Positions 36,881 to 48,926 are shown, counted from the first letter of the stretch. The stretch: DNA of 64,000 nt from Aphrophora alni (GCA_963513935.1 OY740767.1:79472060-79536059); one strand, 5' to 3'. Numbers and translations: made by a program. The notes: a model not told the origin generated them from the letters alone.

Positions 36881-39236
36881 AAGGTTACCATACCCCTGGA
36901 TTTCGTCCGGACAATCCTCATTTGAGTCTACATCTGGATTAGTCTCCAGAATATTAAAATGTCTGGCTTTTACAAGGATGGAAGGCAAATTTTGCTGCAT
37001 TGGGGAAATTTAGATCTGCACAAAACTCTTAGTTTGCAAGACTGAACACTGTCAGCCATTCTCTCTATCATCACAAACCTTTTTACTTGACAGTTATTCG
37101 CTATGATTATTGTATTCTTTGTTATTTATTATTTATTAAAATAATTCCTTTGTGTTTCAGATTAATTTTGTTTAAATCAAGTGTAATAAAATAATGCAGA
37201 AACAGATTTATGTTTTTACTGAAAAAAATATAATAAAAATATAAGTTTGTGAAACAGTAATGAATGAGTGTGATTTTTGACATCGAATTCCGAATTTTCT
37301 GTGGAATATCGAAGACACCATGATATTGAACACCATTTTCAGACTCTCATGCACAAAAAAGCTGAACAAGAAGATTCCACGGAAAGTAAAGAAATCTGTT
37401 TTTTTAATTTTTTTTTTTTTATATAAGCCCTGAAGATACAAGTTATAATTTACAGAGAGTTGCAAAAAAGCCACTTTGCATACCAAACTGTGGAGCACAG
37501 TTTCAGAATTTGTTCAGTTTTGACGTCATCTTTGTTCAAAATTGATAAAAGTTTTTTTGAGTAAATATTTTCTGGAGCTCAGACAAAAACTGAAGCAATT
37601 ATTGTAAATATTATTTCTCCTCATATTTTTAATAAAGAAAGTATTAAATTCGCCAATTTTGTGACTCTTACAATTGATAGTTCTAACAGGGGAAAAAAAC
37701 ATATGTCTTCGTTATTTTACTCAAAATGAAGGAGTTAATGTGAAACTTCTATATTTTGATGAACTCCTAAGTGAAACTTCTGACTGTTTGATTGAACATC
37801 TTTTAAAATGTATGAAAAAGTATTCCATTGATTCAAAAGTGGTTTACCTTTTCGCTGATAATACGAACAACGTTTATAAATTGCAAAAATCCATGTCACG
37901 ACTTACTCTTAGAATTGGTTTTTCGGCCCATATTCTGTATGACACAGTTCAGAATGGGTGTGATGTACTTCCCATTAATGTGAGGTAATAATGGTGAATG
38001 TATACAAATTATTTTACCAGTTTACAATAAAAGTTATTGACTTAAAGGAATTTTATGAATTTGTAAATATAAAGTACAGAAGAGTCCTGTCAAATGGAAA
38101 TACAAAATTTTTTAGTTTATTACCTGCCTTAGAAAGATAGGTTTCTTGTACGATGTCTGAAATCGTATTTCTTGAAAATCAAATATTGCCCTCCACTGTT
38201 GCAAATGTTTTATTTGGAGATGCCTTAATTCAACTTTATCTCAAATTTGTGAATGGAACGCTACATATGTTCCATATCTCAATTATAAAACTAGAGTCTG
38301 AGTATATAAGTGTTTCAGAAACATTTCAGCCTATGCTGAATTGGTTGTAAAACTGGAAGACAGAAAGACAAATAATTTTATTCCATTAGCAGCCAAACAG
38401 GTGCTTGGTAAGTTAAAACTAGAAAATGTAACTGATAATGGTAAAGAATAACATTTCTACAGAAGTATTGAAGGTTTCTATTATGCAGGTATCAATTACT
38501 TGAAACATTGGGAAAATAGATTTGACAAAGGTAACAAATTCAAGTGGTTAACATTGTAAAATGAACTTAATGGGATGAGGTAGAGGAGAGTATGTTCACA
38601 TTCAGCGGTATAATACCTAATTTCATTAACGTAAATGAATTATTTGATTGAGCACTTGCCACTGGTCAACATGATCAAAAATTTCAAACCAAAATCGGAA
38701 TCAATATCAAAAGAAGAAAAATCCAGGACTCATAACAAATGGAAAGAAATATTTAATGCTTTTTTTGGAAGCAACATTTCCTTCACAGACATTTTTAAAT
38801 AGTAGAATTAGCTATGTATTTGCTTGGCACATCAGCTCCTGTATCAATGATGGAGTCCATTTGAATGGCTGAAATAGGAAGTTTGTCAAAGTCATTTGTA
38901 AAAGATCTGCTAAATATCGAAGTAAATTCCGTTTTATCCTGTCTAGAATTTCAGAAAAAAATATAACAAATAAGCCTTTACTCTGAACAAAATTAACTCA
39001 TCTGAAATGTATTCAGCGAACAAAAAAGATGATGAGCGTGAGAAGCCATCCCTCGGCCCAGCACTAACTGAAAATGAAGATGCATCTTTCAGTTTTATTC
39101 TGTTCTCAATCAAAACTTTTTTTTAAATGTAATAGATTTTACATAAAAATATTTATAAAAGTTTTATTAATAAAAATGTTCTTTTTCTTTTGGAAATTTG
39201 TTTTTCATATACTTTTCTCTGTTAATACCTTTTTAG

Positions 39237-39291
<55 letters not shown>

Positions 39292-39437
39292 TAAGTTAAT
39301 GTACGTAGTAAATAAAGTGGGTTGTTGCTAAATTCTAGGCACCTCTTTAATAAAGTGCAGTAACACTACTCACTTCCACCACCACCCCCATTAATTGGTT
39401 GTCCGGATTTGGTTCATAAAATTTATGGAAAGCCTAT
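36881..39437 (+). mobile_element. hAT transposon (ZBED-like transposase), degraded
   Basis: Plus-strand fragments follow the order of a hAT transposase. ARTKTEAIIVNIISPHIFN and FVTLTIDSSNRGKKH lie near 37580-37700; YFTQNEGVNVKLLYFDELLS and VVYLFADNTNNVYKLQKSM lie in the open frame 37674-37988. A final piece around GINYLKHWENRFDKGNKFKW-like sequence lies near 38490. Many stops break it. The ends are imperfect (AAGGTTACCATAC at the left against AAAATTTATGGAAAGCCTAT at the right). The flanks CTATAATT (36873-36880) and CTATAATA (39438-39445) look like an 8-bp duplication with one change. Superfamily is well supported; exact ends less so. Confidence 0.72.
39240..39286. repeat. (TA)n microsatellite
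   Basis: About 23 TA repeats inside the degraded hAT element. Confidence 0.95.
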
Positions 39438-39485
39438 CTATAATAGGTATACATGAATGAAGAACCTCTATTCTATGACCCTTAA

Positions 39486-40363
39486 CCCTTTGCGATCAGA
39501 ATGGATATTTACCGCTATTCCTCAGCGATCGCGCGGCCAGCTTTACTGGCCACCGCCATTCGCATGCCAAGTCGGATTTTTTTTCCACAGCAGTTGTCCT
39601 TTGCGATCGGACGGCCAGCGGTGCTGGCCAACATGAAATCCAAATCGAGCGTCCAGCAGGACTGGCCAACAATGTATGTTATCGTTTGTAATATTCAAAC
39701 TATGGTATGATGTCTGTAGAGTGCTGCAAACTTGTGAGGAATTATTGAACTAAATGATCAGCAGGTTTGCAACATTATATCGTAAAAATTGTGGTAAACT
39801 AAGGTAAAACAAAGTAGGCTACTGCGTAGTGTGTAGCGATAGGAGACAAGGAAAAGAAAGAAAAAGAAGAAAGGGTTCTTGTAAAACTAGTTCAAACAAT
39901 CCTGGACTTCTTATGGGTAAATGTTTTGAAAAATACCACTCAGTGAAAAAAATAAAAGAAGATTAAAACAAAATACTTACTTATCGTTTGTATGAGTGAC
40001 AAATAGATGTACGTTTTACACGTTTAGTAAATAAGTAATTAATATCACTTTCAATTTTCAAACAAATGTATGTCATAATTCAATATCTTATTTGTTTTCG
40101 AGATTCAATAAAACAGCAGTGTAAAATTACAATTATCGATTTATTACAATTTAAATCCCCTATGCTACCATTGCAGGTTTTCAGTTAAAACAATTCCGAG
40201 CTGCCGGGAGAAAGCCGACATTATGAATGCCGAGTTGACGCAGAGTGGAGCGTGGCCAGTACAGCTGGCCATCCGACCGCCGGAACCAATTTATGAGGAA
40301 AGAATTCCGAGTGGCTGCTGACTGCGTTGTGGCCACTCCTACTGGCCTTCCGATCGCAAAGGG
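39486..40363. mobile_element. piggyBac-type MITE, 878 bp
   Basis: It begins CCCTTTGCGATC and ends GATCGCAAAGGG, perfect inverted ends flanked by TTAA at 39482-39485 and 40364-40367, the piggyBac target duplication. Both ends carry repeated small hairpins of the form GGCCAG-n5-CTGGCC, for example GCGGCCAGCTTTACTGGCC at the left and GTGGCCAGTACAGCTGGCC at the right. These make the ends GC-rich in an AT-rich element. There is no transposase; the short open frame at 39501 is repeat-derived. Confidence 0.92.
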
Positions 40364-40454
40364 TTAAGGGGCTAAATGTGGGTGTGGCAATCCCTAAGAT
40401 ATCCTAACTGAATCTACAGCTATCTTCATGTAGTCTTGTATTAGGTCCCTCACT

Positions 40455-40600
40455 CTTATCTTTCTTTTGAGGACTCTATTGACCAACTTTTGTTCTTTTC
40501 CGACCCTGATAAATTAAAGTATTCGAGGGGTACTATTTTATGTTATGTTCTTATTTATTGTAAAGTGATGATGATTGTGAGATTTTTCACTTTCAAACAA
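40455..40600 (+). repeat. Interspersed repeat family, copy B
   Basis: Shares TTTTGTTCTTTTCCGACCCT, a TATTCGAGGGG block and AAAGTGATGATG...GAGATTTTTCAC with copies at 3060 and 61441. Confidence 0.6.
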
Positions 40601-40760
40601 CAAATTTTTCAGAGAAAATAAGGAATATAGTGAGAGATTGTTGTGTGTATACATAAAATATCATAGTTTTTTTATCCTTCTGGTATTAGATTTTATTTAG
40701 GCTCTGGAAATTAAATTTTACCATAAAAAAAAGTAAAATTACATTACAAATTATACTTAC

Positions 40761-40901
40761 TTGCAATGATACAAGACGGGTTAAAATAGCATCAAATTTA
40801 GACTCAGCAGCATTACAATTGTCCAGGAAATTATTACACATTTCCAGTTTTGAAATGCATGATAAACAAATTTGTTTTGGTTTAGAATCATCTTCCACAA
40901 T
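40761..40901 (-). CDS. ZAD/C2H2 zinc-finger protein, exon with the second half of ZAD
   Basis: The 47-residue exon reads IVEDDSKPKQICLSCISKLE followed by MCNNFLDNCNAAESKFDAIL. ICLSC carries the second cysteine pair of the zinc-finger-associated domain, followed by the conserved KLE...F...C helix. ZAD is an arthropod N-terminal dimerisation domain, so this is the start of the protein. The acceptor is TTACTTGTTTAG on the minus strand just above 40901, and the donor is CAA|GTAAGT at 40760-40755. The exon is 141 bases, phase 0 at both ends, and the next exon starts in phase 0. The first exon, with the other cysteine pair and the initiator Met, should lie at higher coordinates; I could not find a convincing one. 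Confidence 0.85.
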
Positions 40902-41470
40902 CTAAACAAGTAATAGTAAACAATTTATTAACAGAGTTTCAAAAATGTTAATAAGCCCATACAGGCAAGTCTCTCAAAAGTTCCCTAGAAATAAAATTAT
41001 TCCCACTGACTAATTTGTTATTGCACTCCAAATTTAATTTAAGTTTAAGCCACTTTCTTTAGAATATATCAAATAATATTTTACAATACTTGATAGTAGA
41101 AGGACTCTATTTGATGGCAAACATAATACATGTCAATATTCAAACTAATATTGAGAGAAAAAATTCAAAAACAACTTATATACATTAAATAAATTTTAAA
41201 AAAAGATTATATGTTTCAATACTTTGAACATTGACAATTTATTTCAAAATTATGTTTCTATAGACTGAATACCACAATAAATAATTACCCAAAATATTAA
41301 TATAGGAGAACATTAGATAAAATAGGCTAGCTATGTTACTCTTGTTGCAAAAATTAGTCACATTTAATCAGTTTTCAAAATAAAACATCAAATTTATTCA
41401 CAGAAAAAATTTAATAACTCTATAAACGACATGCAACTACTAGCATATTTATTATGTCATTTTTAATTTT
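40902..41470 (-). other. Upstream intron of the ZAD zinc-finger gene, no recognised features
   Basis: AT-rich. The expected preceding ZAD exon (Cys-x2-Cys, then an IF-type core, ending in phase 0) is not seen here. Confidence 0.4.
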
Positions 41471-41475
41471 TTTAT

Positions 41476-41680
41476 TATCTAATTAAAACAAACAATTTTT
41501 TAGTAGAAACCACAACTTTATTTAAATTTTACCGACCATGGTTTCGCTAGTTCAGCATTGTCAAGGTAGTTTCATTCATATAAACTACTTTGACAATGCT
41601 GTAACTAGCGAAACCATGGTCGGTAGATTTTAAATACAGTTGTGGTTTGTACTAAAAAGTGTTTATTTTAATTATTAAAA
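41476..41680. repeat. Palindromic pair of Penelope-like terminal repeats
   Basis: Two arms of about 100 bases (41476-41572 and 41582-41680) are inverted copies around a loop of about 10 bases. Each arm, read outward, contains TTGACAATGCT...AGCGAAACCATGGTCGG. This resembles the hammerhead-like block of Penelope-like elements: a small stem, GAAAC, an ACCATGGT stem and a GUC site. The first core box is TTGACAA where CTGANGA is required, so catalysis is unlikely. The right arm continues into TTAAAATGGAATACCACCAA, shared with 42486-42510. Confidence 0.7.
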
Positions 41681-42009
41681 TGGAATACCACCAAGCACCT
41701 ATGTCTTTAGCATAAATAGTTTTGTTTATTATCAGTGGTAATATTTTTATTCTACATATAATTGCAAGAAAATGAGTCCAAACAACATATAACTTACTGA
41801 ACTATAGCTCAAAATCAACAATGTTTGCTACAAAATGAGTGATTGTATGACTAATAAATGTGAATAAACAACACTATTATATTATCTTTATTGAAAAATA
41901 TGTAGGGAATTTTTGCTGTTTTCAACATTATTCTCTGTATTAATTCTGTATCAATTTACAAAAAATAAATTATGTAAATGCCAATATTACCGTTTTAATT
42001 CATATTCAT

Positions 42010-42240
42010 TCATACACAGCTCACCGTTTGGTCTTTGGAGTTATACTTTTAATTTCTAAGCTCTCCAAAGCATTCAATTTCCTACCTTTATTATCAAAAT
42101 GTAATATTTTAAAATCTACACTCGAATTAAAATCAGACCCTTGATGTATTCTTAAATGATTTGAAAAATTGGAATCTTCATATCCTAACCGCCTACTCAT
42201 AACTCTCCATTAGTAAAACCTTTAAAAGTTATTTGTACTT
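42010..42240 (-). pseudogene. Penelope-like element, C-terminal coding remnant
   Basis: The minus strand reads GYEDSNFSNHLRIHQGSDFN, then VDFKILHFDNKGRKLNALES. This resembles the segment after the GIY-YIG endonuclease in Penelope-like retroelements and parallels NHLLDSGHSFDPKLNVKLLH in the copy near 56100. It ends in a stop near 42020. Only this tail is present. Confidence 0.6.
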
Positions 42241-42379
42241 AGAACAATCAACTGGTTTTCCCAATATGTATTGTTCCTATGGTCATTGCCCAGGCCGGGT
42301 ATTTCCCCAACCTTCCATTCATTGTATCCTAACTCCCACCCTCTAGTTTTAAGGTTTTGTGTTTTTGTCTTTTTTCTTC

Positions 42380-42520
42380 AGCCTGTAATACAGCCTCGTC
42401 AATGCCTTAGCAGGCGAAACCATTGGTCGGCTAGACTAATTAAAAGTGGATATTACAAAATAAATAATTGTTTTTTATTATCTTTAAACATGGAATTCCA
42501 CCAAGAACCATCGGTCTCAA
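42380..42520 (+). repeat. Penelope-like terminal repeat fragment
   Basis: It contains TGCCTTAGCAGGCGAAACCA followed by TTGGTCGGC, then a TTTAAACATGGAATTCCACC tail matching the palindromic pair at 41583-41700. The GAAA box, the ACC/GGU stem and the GUC site are intact. The CUGANGA box is replaced by CTCGTCA, so it is not a working hammerhead. Confidence 0.6.
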
Positions 42521-42979
42521 AAGTAATGAAAAATAAATGAAAGTTTGAGCAAGTGAAGCGCAATAAGTAACTCATGCAGATGGCCTACTTCTGGTACCGC
42601 CCAGACATAATACTCTGTGTGTCTGTGTGTGATGGCGCATGCTTTAGAATGAGGCGACCATTCGTTCCCATATTCTGTTTTATAATAGGGTATAGGGTAA
42701 GTAATATTTTACATTCATGAAAAATTGGATAAGATTAGTATATTTTTAATAACAAATAAAAACTATTACTTATTAACACTCCAGTAGGCGCACGCGATTA
42801 CAGGTGACGTGAGAGGTGGCGCGGATTACACTTGTAATCCAATTTGATTTAGTTGTTTTGGGCACATTTCTTATACATTTAATCTAACTTTTGGTATTTA
42901 TGGTTGGAACAAAATTATACATATCATAAAATATACATCATTTTATCAAAATTACATTTTTGTAATAAACGTAAATCTG

Positions 42980-43039
<60 letters not shown>
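42980..43039. repeat. A60 homopolymer
   Basis: An uninterrupted run of 60 A within the piggyBac element. It could be microsatellite expansion or partly an assembly artefact. Confidence 0.95.
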
Positions 43040-43040
<1 letters not shown>

Positions 43041-43082
43041 ACCTTTACTTTGTATGAGCTCAGTTCTGAATTCACACTTTAC

Positions 43083-45050
43083 TTAGTTTGTGACAAAATA
43101 AAATAAAGTTAAAACGATAAAAATAGTTTGAGAAAAATATTTTACAACTTTACTTACGAAGTGATATATCTGATAGACAACGTAGGATGAGCTTTCTCTC
43201 TCTTTACTTACAGGCCTGTTCACAAACGCAACATAGATGATCACCACATACCTACTTGTTAAACTTTGCACACACTTTCCTTGTACTCTTGTTTCTTGCT
43301 CTGCCATAGATGTAGCATCTTCCAAGGCTACCTCTAGGGGGGGGGGGGCTTGCAGCTGGGGCTGATGTTGACCTGCCTCTTGCTGTGGGAGATCCAGTAA
43401 CAGTTTCCCTCTGGTTTTAATTTCCTTTGGTATCATATCCATACTGATGTGGTGCTCAATATTTGGTTTCAACAGATTAAATGTCAGGTCTTTCAAAAAG
43501 TTCAACCGATTCACAAGGATTAGATTTTTGTTGGCCTTGTAAATAGTAAGACCATTTACTGCTCCTACTTTGAGTAGGTGAAAAAAGAGGGTCAGAGGCC
43601 ACCTTCTAGAGTTCCTTGAAGTGTCATACTGTCAATACATTTTGTCGAGTATGTCTACTCCGAATTTTGTTTCATTATATGAGGTAATGATGACCAGGCT
43701 TTCTTTCTACACCTGTTTCCGGGCCAATTGTGGCGTTGTCGTACATTGTTGAAAGCACAAGTACAGCCTTTTTATTCTTGGGTACATAGAATACCAATGT
43801 GTAACTCTTTTGAAACCCAAAGATGCTACTTTTTTCCTCTCTCCTTGCGCCAGGAAGAAAGTTTTCAGGCACTTCATGCTTGTTTCTTCTTAAAGTTCCA
43901 ATCATAGTAAGCTTCTTCTCTTCCAGGAGCTTTAGTGCTAATGGAACGGAGGTAAACCAATTGTCACATGTTATGTTTCTGTTGGACCCTGCGATTGGTT
44001 CAACTAGTCTCAATACCAAATCTTGTGTTGTACTACTTGTTTTGAGTGGACATCGGGCTGTTTTCCCACGTAAACCTCTAGATTTTTTGCATACAAGTTG
44101 GTAGTAGAAACGAGGGCATATATTTTTATGCCGTATTTAGCAGGTTTACTAGGCATATAAACCCTAAAAGTACAGTTGCCTCCAAAACCAACTATCTGTT
44201 CATCTATTGTCATATAATCTGTTGGTTTGTATAAAACTTTTACAGTTGGCAACAAACTTTTCAAAAATCTCTCTGAAAGCGGCAAGCTTGTCCAACGATT
44301 GTCTTTCTTGTCTAGTATCTATGTTGTCAAATCTTAGAAAACGTAGCAGAAATTTAAATCTCTTAGCACTCATACTATGATACAGCTTCTATTCCAGTAC
44401 CTTTGGAATTGTCCCACATGTCTAGGACATTTCTTCTGCCCTTTTTCAGTGCTCCAGCTAGATATAAAATCCCAATCAAGGCTAGTATTTCCCGAACATC
44501 TGTAGGGCGGGCATCTCTTTCTCTTTGGAACTCAGGTCTTACTTTATCAATGTAAATATTTGCATAGGTAACTATTTTGGAAATGATGTCATCATCAATT
44601 ATGTATGCACTGAAGTGCCATTATAGGAGTTTGTGCTTGTTTAGCATTTCCATGTGGCCCTGGACGATGAAAAACTGGTATTATATTGTGTCTGGGTGTG
44701 CGTGATGTTCGCGTTACTTGTGGGTCTAAATACCATCTCGTTTCTCTATCTTGCCCAATGTAAAATTCTGGATTGCTAAAAGGTACCTGCTGTATTTGTT
44801 GCGGATCATTTTGAGGAACTCGTTGAGGGGCGCTTTGAAGATCTTGCTGTGTAGCTTCTACCATTTCAACATCACAAAGTTCTTCCTCTAGAATTTCTTC
44901 TAAGCCGATTTCATCACTTCTGTTTACACTATCAAATTCCACTCTATCTTCCTTTGTCTCATCTCTGTCCTCCAATCCCAACAAGCTTTCATTGCCGTCC
45001 TCTGTTTCTCTTAGCCACTGATCTAACTGTTCTCTTTCACTTTTATTCAT
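43083..45050 (-). pseudogene. piggyBac transposase, frameshifted
   Basis: Reading down the minus strand from 45050, MNKSEREQLDQWLRETEDGN opens a long acidic N-terminus. The catalytic core follows in several frames: IYIDKVRPEFQRERDARPTD near 44530, MTIDEQIVGFGGNCTFRVYM (first Asp) near 44200, NITCDNWFTSVPLALKLLEE (second Asp) near 43960 and FGVDILDKM (third Asp) near 43650. So all three Asp positions are present. The C-terminal Cys-rich zinc module is degraded, with most cysteines replaced around RYVVIIYVAFVNRPVSKE. A few frameshifts and stops inactivate it, but it is the best-preserved transposase in the window. Confidence 0.9.
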
Positions 45051-45407
45051 GTTTCCTAATTTTATTGTCCACTAAACACATGAAACTATGAATACCATTC
45101 CAAAACAACACCAAATAACTACATTTCTATCTTATAAAACAATGAAAAAAAAAATTGAAATATGTTTAAACACGAAAAAACTGTAACGCCAGTGGGCGCG
45201 TGGATTACATCTGTAATCCAGTTAAAACAACGCTCAGGAAATAATTTGTCTAACAACAATAGGCGTGCTGACAAGACTGGGGTTGACTGGCGGGTAAGGG
45301 AAGGGGTAGAAGACCAGTCAAGGTTAAACGTGTTGCCAACTGCTGTTTGGGCGAAAAACAAATTACATGGATTACACCTGTAATTCGCGTGCCTACTGGA
45401 GTGTTAA

Positions 45408-46716
45408 AGCTTTCAAAATAAATATTTGTTTATTTCAATAAAAACCGTAATGCTCCCAATGACGTTTAGTGTATATGCATACTAGTCTGACCATATATCC
45501 ATTTTGTGAAACTCAAAATAAACATAAATGGGTTGAAAATAAGTAAAACCATATCCTGATAATTCTTATTACACACCCATTCAACTTGGAATAGATTAGG
45601 TGTTCATGGATAAAACTCTGATGTCATGGACTGTGCTTGGGCAATAATAACAACTCTGAGAAAACTCTGTAATTTGATACACCATACCATTTTATAGTGG
45701 AATGGGTGTAACTTGAAAATTTAAATTTAACACTAAAATAATTTAACCTTCCCAAATATTTCTTGTGTAGCAAAATTCAGTTGATTCAAGATTTACTGAA
45801 TACTAAAATTGCACTGAATTTTAATAGAGCATTTTATAATCATCATAGAACAGAGAAGTAGTATATACAATAACCTCCAGACCTCTGCTACAACATGTGC
45901 AATACTACCTTTGCTGTTTTTCACTATCACTTTTTATAAATTATGTTAAAATCTTGCTTATACAGAAATTTTACATTTATTAGTAATATTCTATAAAGTA
46001 GCCTTAATGCGACAGTTTTTGAAGAAAACAGTAATATATTTCAATGGTAATATTCATTCAACTATTATTATTATAAATTACCTAGGCCTATCTAATCCAC
46101 AGCAACTCTACACTTTTTTCTTAGAGACAACTATTTTTATAATCATTTTGATATCTTCAAACAGACTTATATTTTTGAATTACATATCACAAATTGTTCA
46201 AAAAAAAAAAAAAATTGATGGAACAGTACGAGTTAGAATACTGCCATTGTTTAGTAAAGATCTATTAATCCATCCTCGACGCACAGCCTTCCATATACAC
46301 TAGTTCCCATCATTGCTAGGTACACTCCCTATTCCTAGCTAATAATTGGTTGCGATGACTCTGGAAGAAATTCCGTTTGAAAAAGCTAATTAACTAAGAA
46401 TTCCGTTCAAATTGGCTACAGCATTTTTTCATAACATACAGGGTTGCAACCTTCGAACCAGAGGCATGTAGACTATTATTTCCTGCCACTATATCCCAGG
46501 CAAGCCTGACTGACCAATTTTCGCACACTCCGAGTTTGTTCTTGTCAGGGATAGTACGCTTAGAGCTCAAAGCAAAAAACTGTTTGAATGAAAAATTACA
46601 CGCTTCCTCACTCGCCACTTTCACATTCACTTTTTTACCAGACCAAGTCTGAAACACGCTTGCTTAATGTGTAGAGATTGAATTGAACAATAATGATAAT
46701 AAAGTGGAAATATTCT
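45408..46716. other. Intergenic or intronic DNA with one unrecognised open frame
   Basis: A minus-strand open frame at 46394-46657 (MFQTWSGKKVNVKVASEEAC onward) is 87 codons long and less AT-rich than its surroundings. I recognise no family and no splice context. Nothing else is seen. Confidence 0.3.
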
Positions 46717-46720
46717 TTAA

Positions 46721-48229
46721 TGTGTGTGTATGTGTGTGTGTGTGAATAAAAATTGTGGCACAGAATCGTGCCAGATTGACTGGATTTTGGTATATTACAT
46801 TCTATTGTATTTATAACATGTTCAAATTATATTTACATTATTTACAACCACCCACGACCCCAACATTTGTTGAACATTGTAACCATGACATTTTCAAAGT
46901 CTGTTGAGATATACAACACATCACATTCGCCTTCCCATTTACCAACAACTATGACGTTTCTATATTGATAGGTTGTTTCGCCCTTTTTCAGTTTTGCAGT
47001 TACTACTGGCCTAGGATTGAATTTTCTACCAGTGCAATATATCTTGATAGCCAGGAGTTTGGTGGCAAGGGTAACAATATTATAATAATTATCCATGTAG
47101 AGAGCATGGCCATTGTTCAGAAAATCTCGTATTAAATAAAGAACCACATTCCTTGAATGACCTTTCTCTCCCAGGTCATCTAATCTCCAAGAATACACCA
47201 CAAATCTTACAATCATGCCCTCCAGTTCACATAGGGTATAAAATTGTATACCATATTTATGGGGAATGAAGAGCAATTACCCCTCCACAATACCATAGCT
47301 TCATCAGGTGATATTTCTTTTGAGGGATATATTTTACTGTTGAAAATAATCAAGGACTGAATTTTCATAAGCCGATGAATGCGTGCATTTGCAGGACGGT
47401 TCAGTTGACTAAAAGAGATGCATCTCAAAATCATAAGAAACTGGTACTGACTCATACACTATCGAAAAAATGGCAGGTTGTATTTTCTATCCGTTTTCCA
47501 GTAGTCTTGGATTAGGTTTATTTTTATAGACCCCATGTGTATCAGAAGTTCTATGAATATCTTCAACTCTGGAACTAAAACGTCTTTTCAACGATGTATG
47601 CAAGATTTAGGTTGAGTGGTAGGGCCACAAAAAAGTTTCACAGCATACGCATTTGTGTAGCGGCAAACCATTTCCAACAACACATCATCAACAAAAAAAT
47701 TTAACCAAACCTATTGCTTCCCGGAACCAGAATCTTTAATTTATTTTCTTCCTGTGAATAGAATATTTCTCATTCCAGCTGCAGTGACATTTGACCAAAC
47801 TGCAAGGTCAAACTCAACATCTTCACTTTCAGATGAGTCAACCCCTATAGCGTCACTTGATCCATCATCTCAAGTGCCGAGTTGATTATCACTATTATAA
47901 TAATAATTTACAGCAGCCATTTTAAGAGAAAAAATATTTTAAACACAACTTAAACAACATCCAGAAATCACTTAGCAAAGAGCACCGACACTACATCAAA
48001 ACGAGACGCCAGACTAAACACTGTACCGATCCTGTGACACATGCCAGGGATCAACCAACCAAACAGTGAGGTTATGTTTATTATTTCAATATATCGCAAA
48101 CATAAATAACCTTCGCTGTACTTGCACTGAAATATTATAAGACCTATAGCATAGTAGCATGGGTCCATGCCTTGCACACCTCACGCGGCCTATGCCTTGC
48201 ACGAAACCGTGCCATCCACAGTCAACGTG
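46721..48229 (-). mobile_element. piggyBac transposon, second family, degraded
   Basis: The minus strand begins with ATG at 47920, then an acidic stretch (VDSSESEDVEFDLAVW). SPDEAMVLWRGNCSSFPI near 47310 and HKYGIQFYTLCELEGM in the next frame follow, then HALYMDNYYNIVTLATKLL and KWEGECDVLYIST. This is a piggyBac (PGBD4-like) transposase core with stops and frameshifts. The right end before TTAA (48230-48233) reads, complemented, CACGTTGACTGTGGATGGCA. The left end, after TTAA at 46717-46720, is overwritten by a (TG)n run, but GTGGCACAGAATCGTGCC survives at 46755 and matches the subterminal part of the right end. Confidence 0.8.
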
Positions 48230-48233
48230 TTAA

Positions 48234-48690
48234 TTTCAAATAGTTGATGAATTAAGCTATATGATGAACATAGCCTTGAGGGCAAACTATTTAAGTAACA
48301 TCGTATTAGTTAAGGAAATTGAGTTTAACTTGTAACTCTTATAAGACTATCAGGTAAGTCGAAATATTGTCTACTTTAAAAAATATGCATAATACGTTTA
48401 CTACGTACCTTATTTTGAAATAATATTATTTTAATATCGAATTTTTTTTTTTACCCAAAATACAAAATGTAAACAATCAGTTCATATTATTTGTCGGAAG
48501 AAGCATTTCAAGTCACAAAATACATTATTTTAGTAAAAATAAGAAATATAAAAGTACAAAATTCAGCTTAGGTTACTTAATAAACTTCAATTATACATGA
48601 ATAACTTGAGGTTAAAAAAAGGGTTTCTTTTTCAAACTGTATTACTATATTGGCCTACAAAATAAGAAAAAATGGTGTTTTTTTGTTTTT
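48234..48690. repeat. Arm of a foldback repeat family
   Basis: The part 48490-48600 contains GTCGGAAGAAGCATTTCAAG, CACAAAATACATTATTTTAG and AAAAATAAGAAATATAAAAG. It matches the arms at 57098-57190 and, inverted, 57425-57480, 57830-57915 and 60770-60850. Its partner arm is not identified here. Confidence 0.6.
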
Positions 48691-48891
48691 TTTTAAATCA
48701 TATTCTACATACCTTATTTATTAATAATAAAATAAATTGTCACAGCAGAGGTAACTTTTTCACGGAAAAAATAATAATTTCAACTTTCTAGGTTAAGGTC
48801 TATTAAGTGAATTACGAGTTAAAATAGGTTTGTACAAGATTTTTTACTTTACAGGTTCAAGAAAAGTATATATATTTTAAAATATATATAG

Positions 48892-48926
<35 letters not shown>

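Larger units (their letters stand above)
30052..40760 (-). other. Intron of the ZAD zinc-finger gene (10.7 kb)
   Basis: It lies between the donor GTAAGT at 40760-40755 and the acceptor beside 30051. Almost all of it is transposon-derived: Tc1/mariner, LINE, gypsy, mariner, hAT and piggyBac copies annotated separately. The parts 31384-32011 and 35560-36015 show nothing recognisable. Confidence 0.8.
42777..45403 (-). mobile_element. piggyBac transposon, complete ends, 2.6 kb
   Basis: The terminal repeats are CACTCCAGTAGGCGCACGCG at the left and, complemented at the right, CACTCCAGTAGGCACGCGAA; they differ by a 2-base indel. TTAA flanks both ends (42773-42776 and 45404-45407). A second, subterminal inverted motif, GGCGCG(T)GGATTACA, occurs near 42818 and 45196. 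The transposase on the minus strand is annotated separately. A 60-base poly(A) microsatellite lies inside the left part. Confidence 0.95.

Noticed and set aside
42904..43086. Open frame with a poly-lysine run
   Set aside because: Product of the A60 homopolymer inside the piggyBac element.
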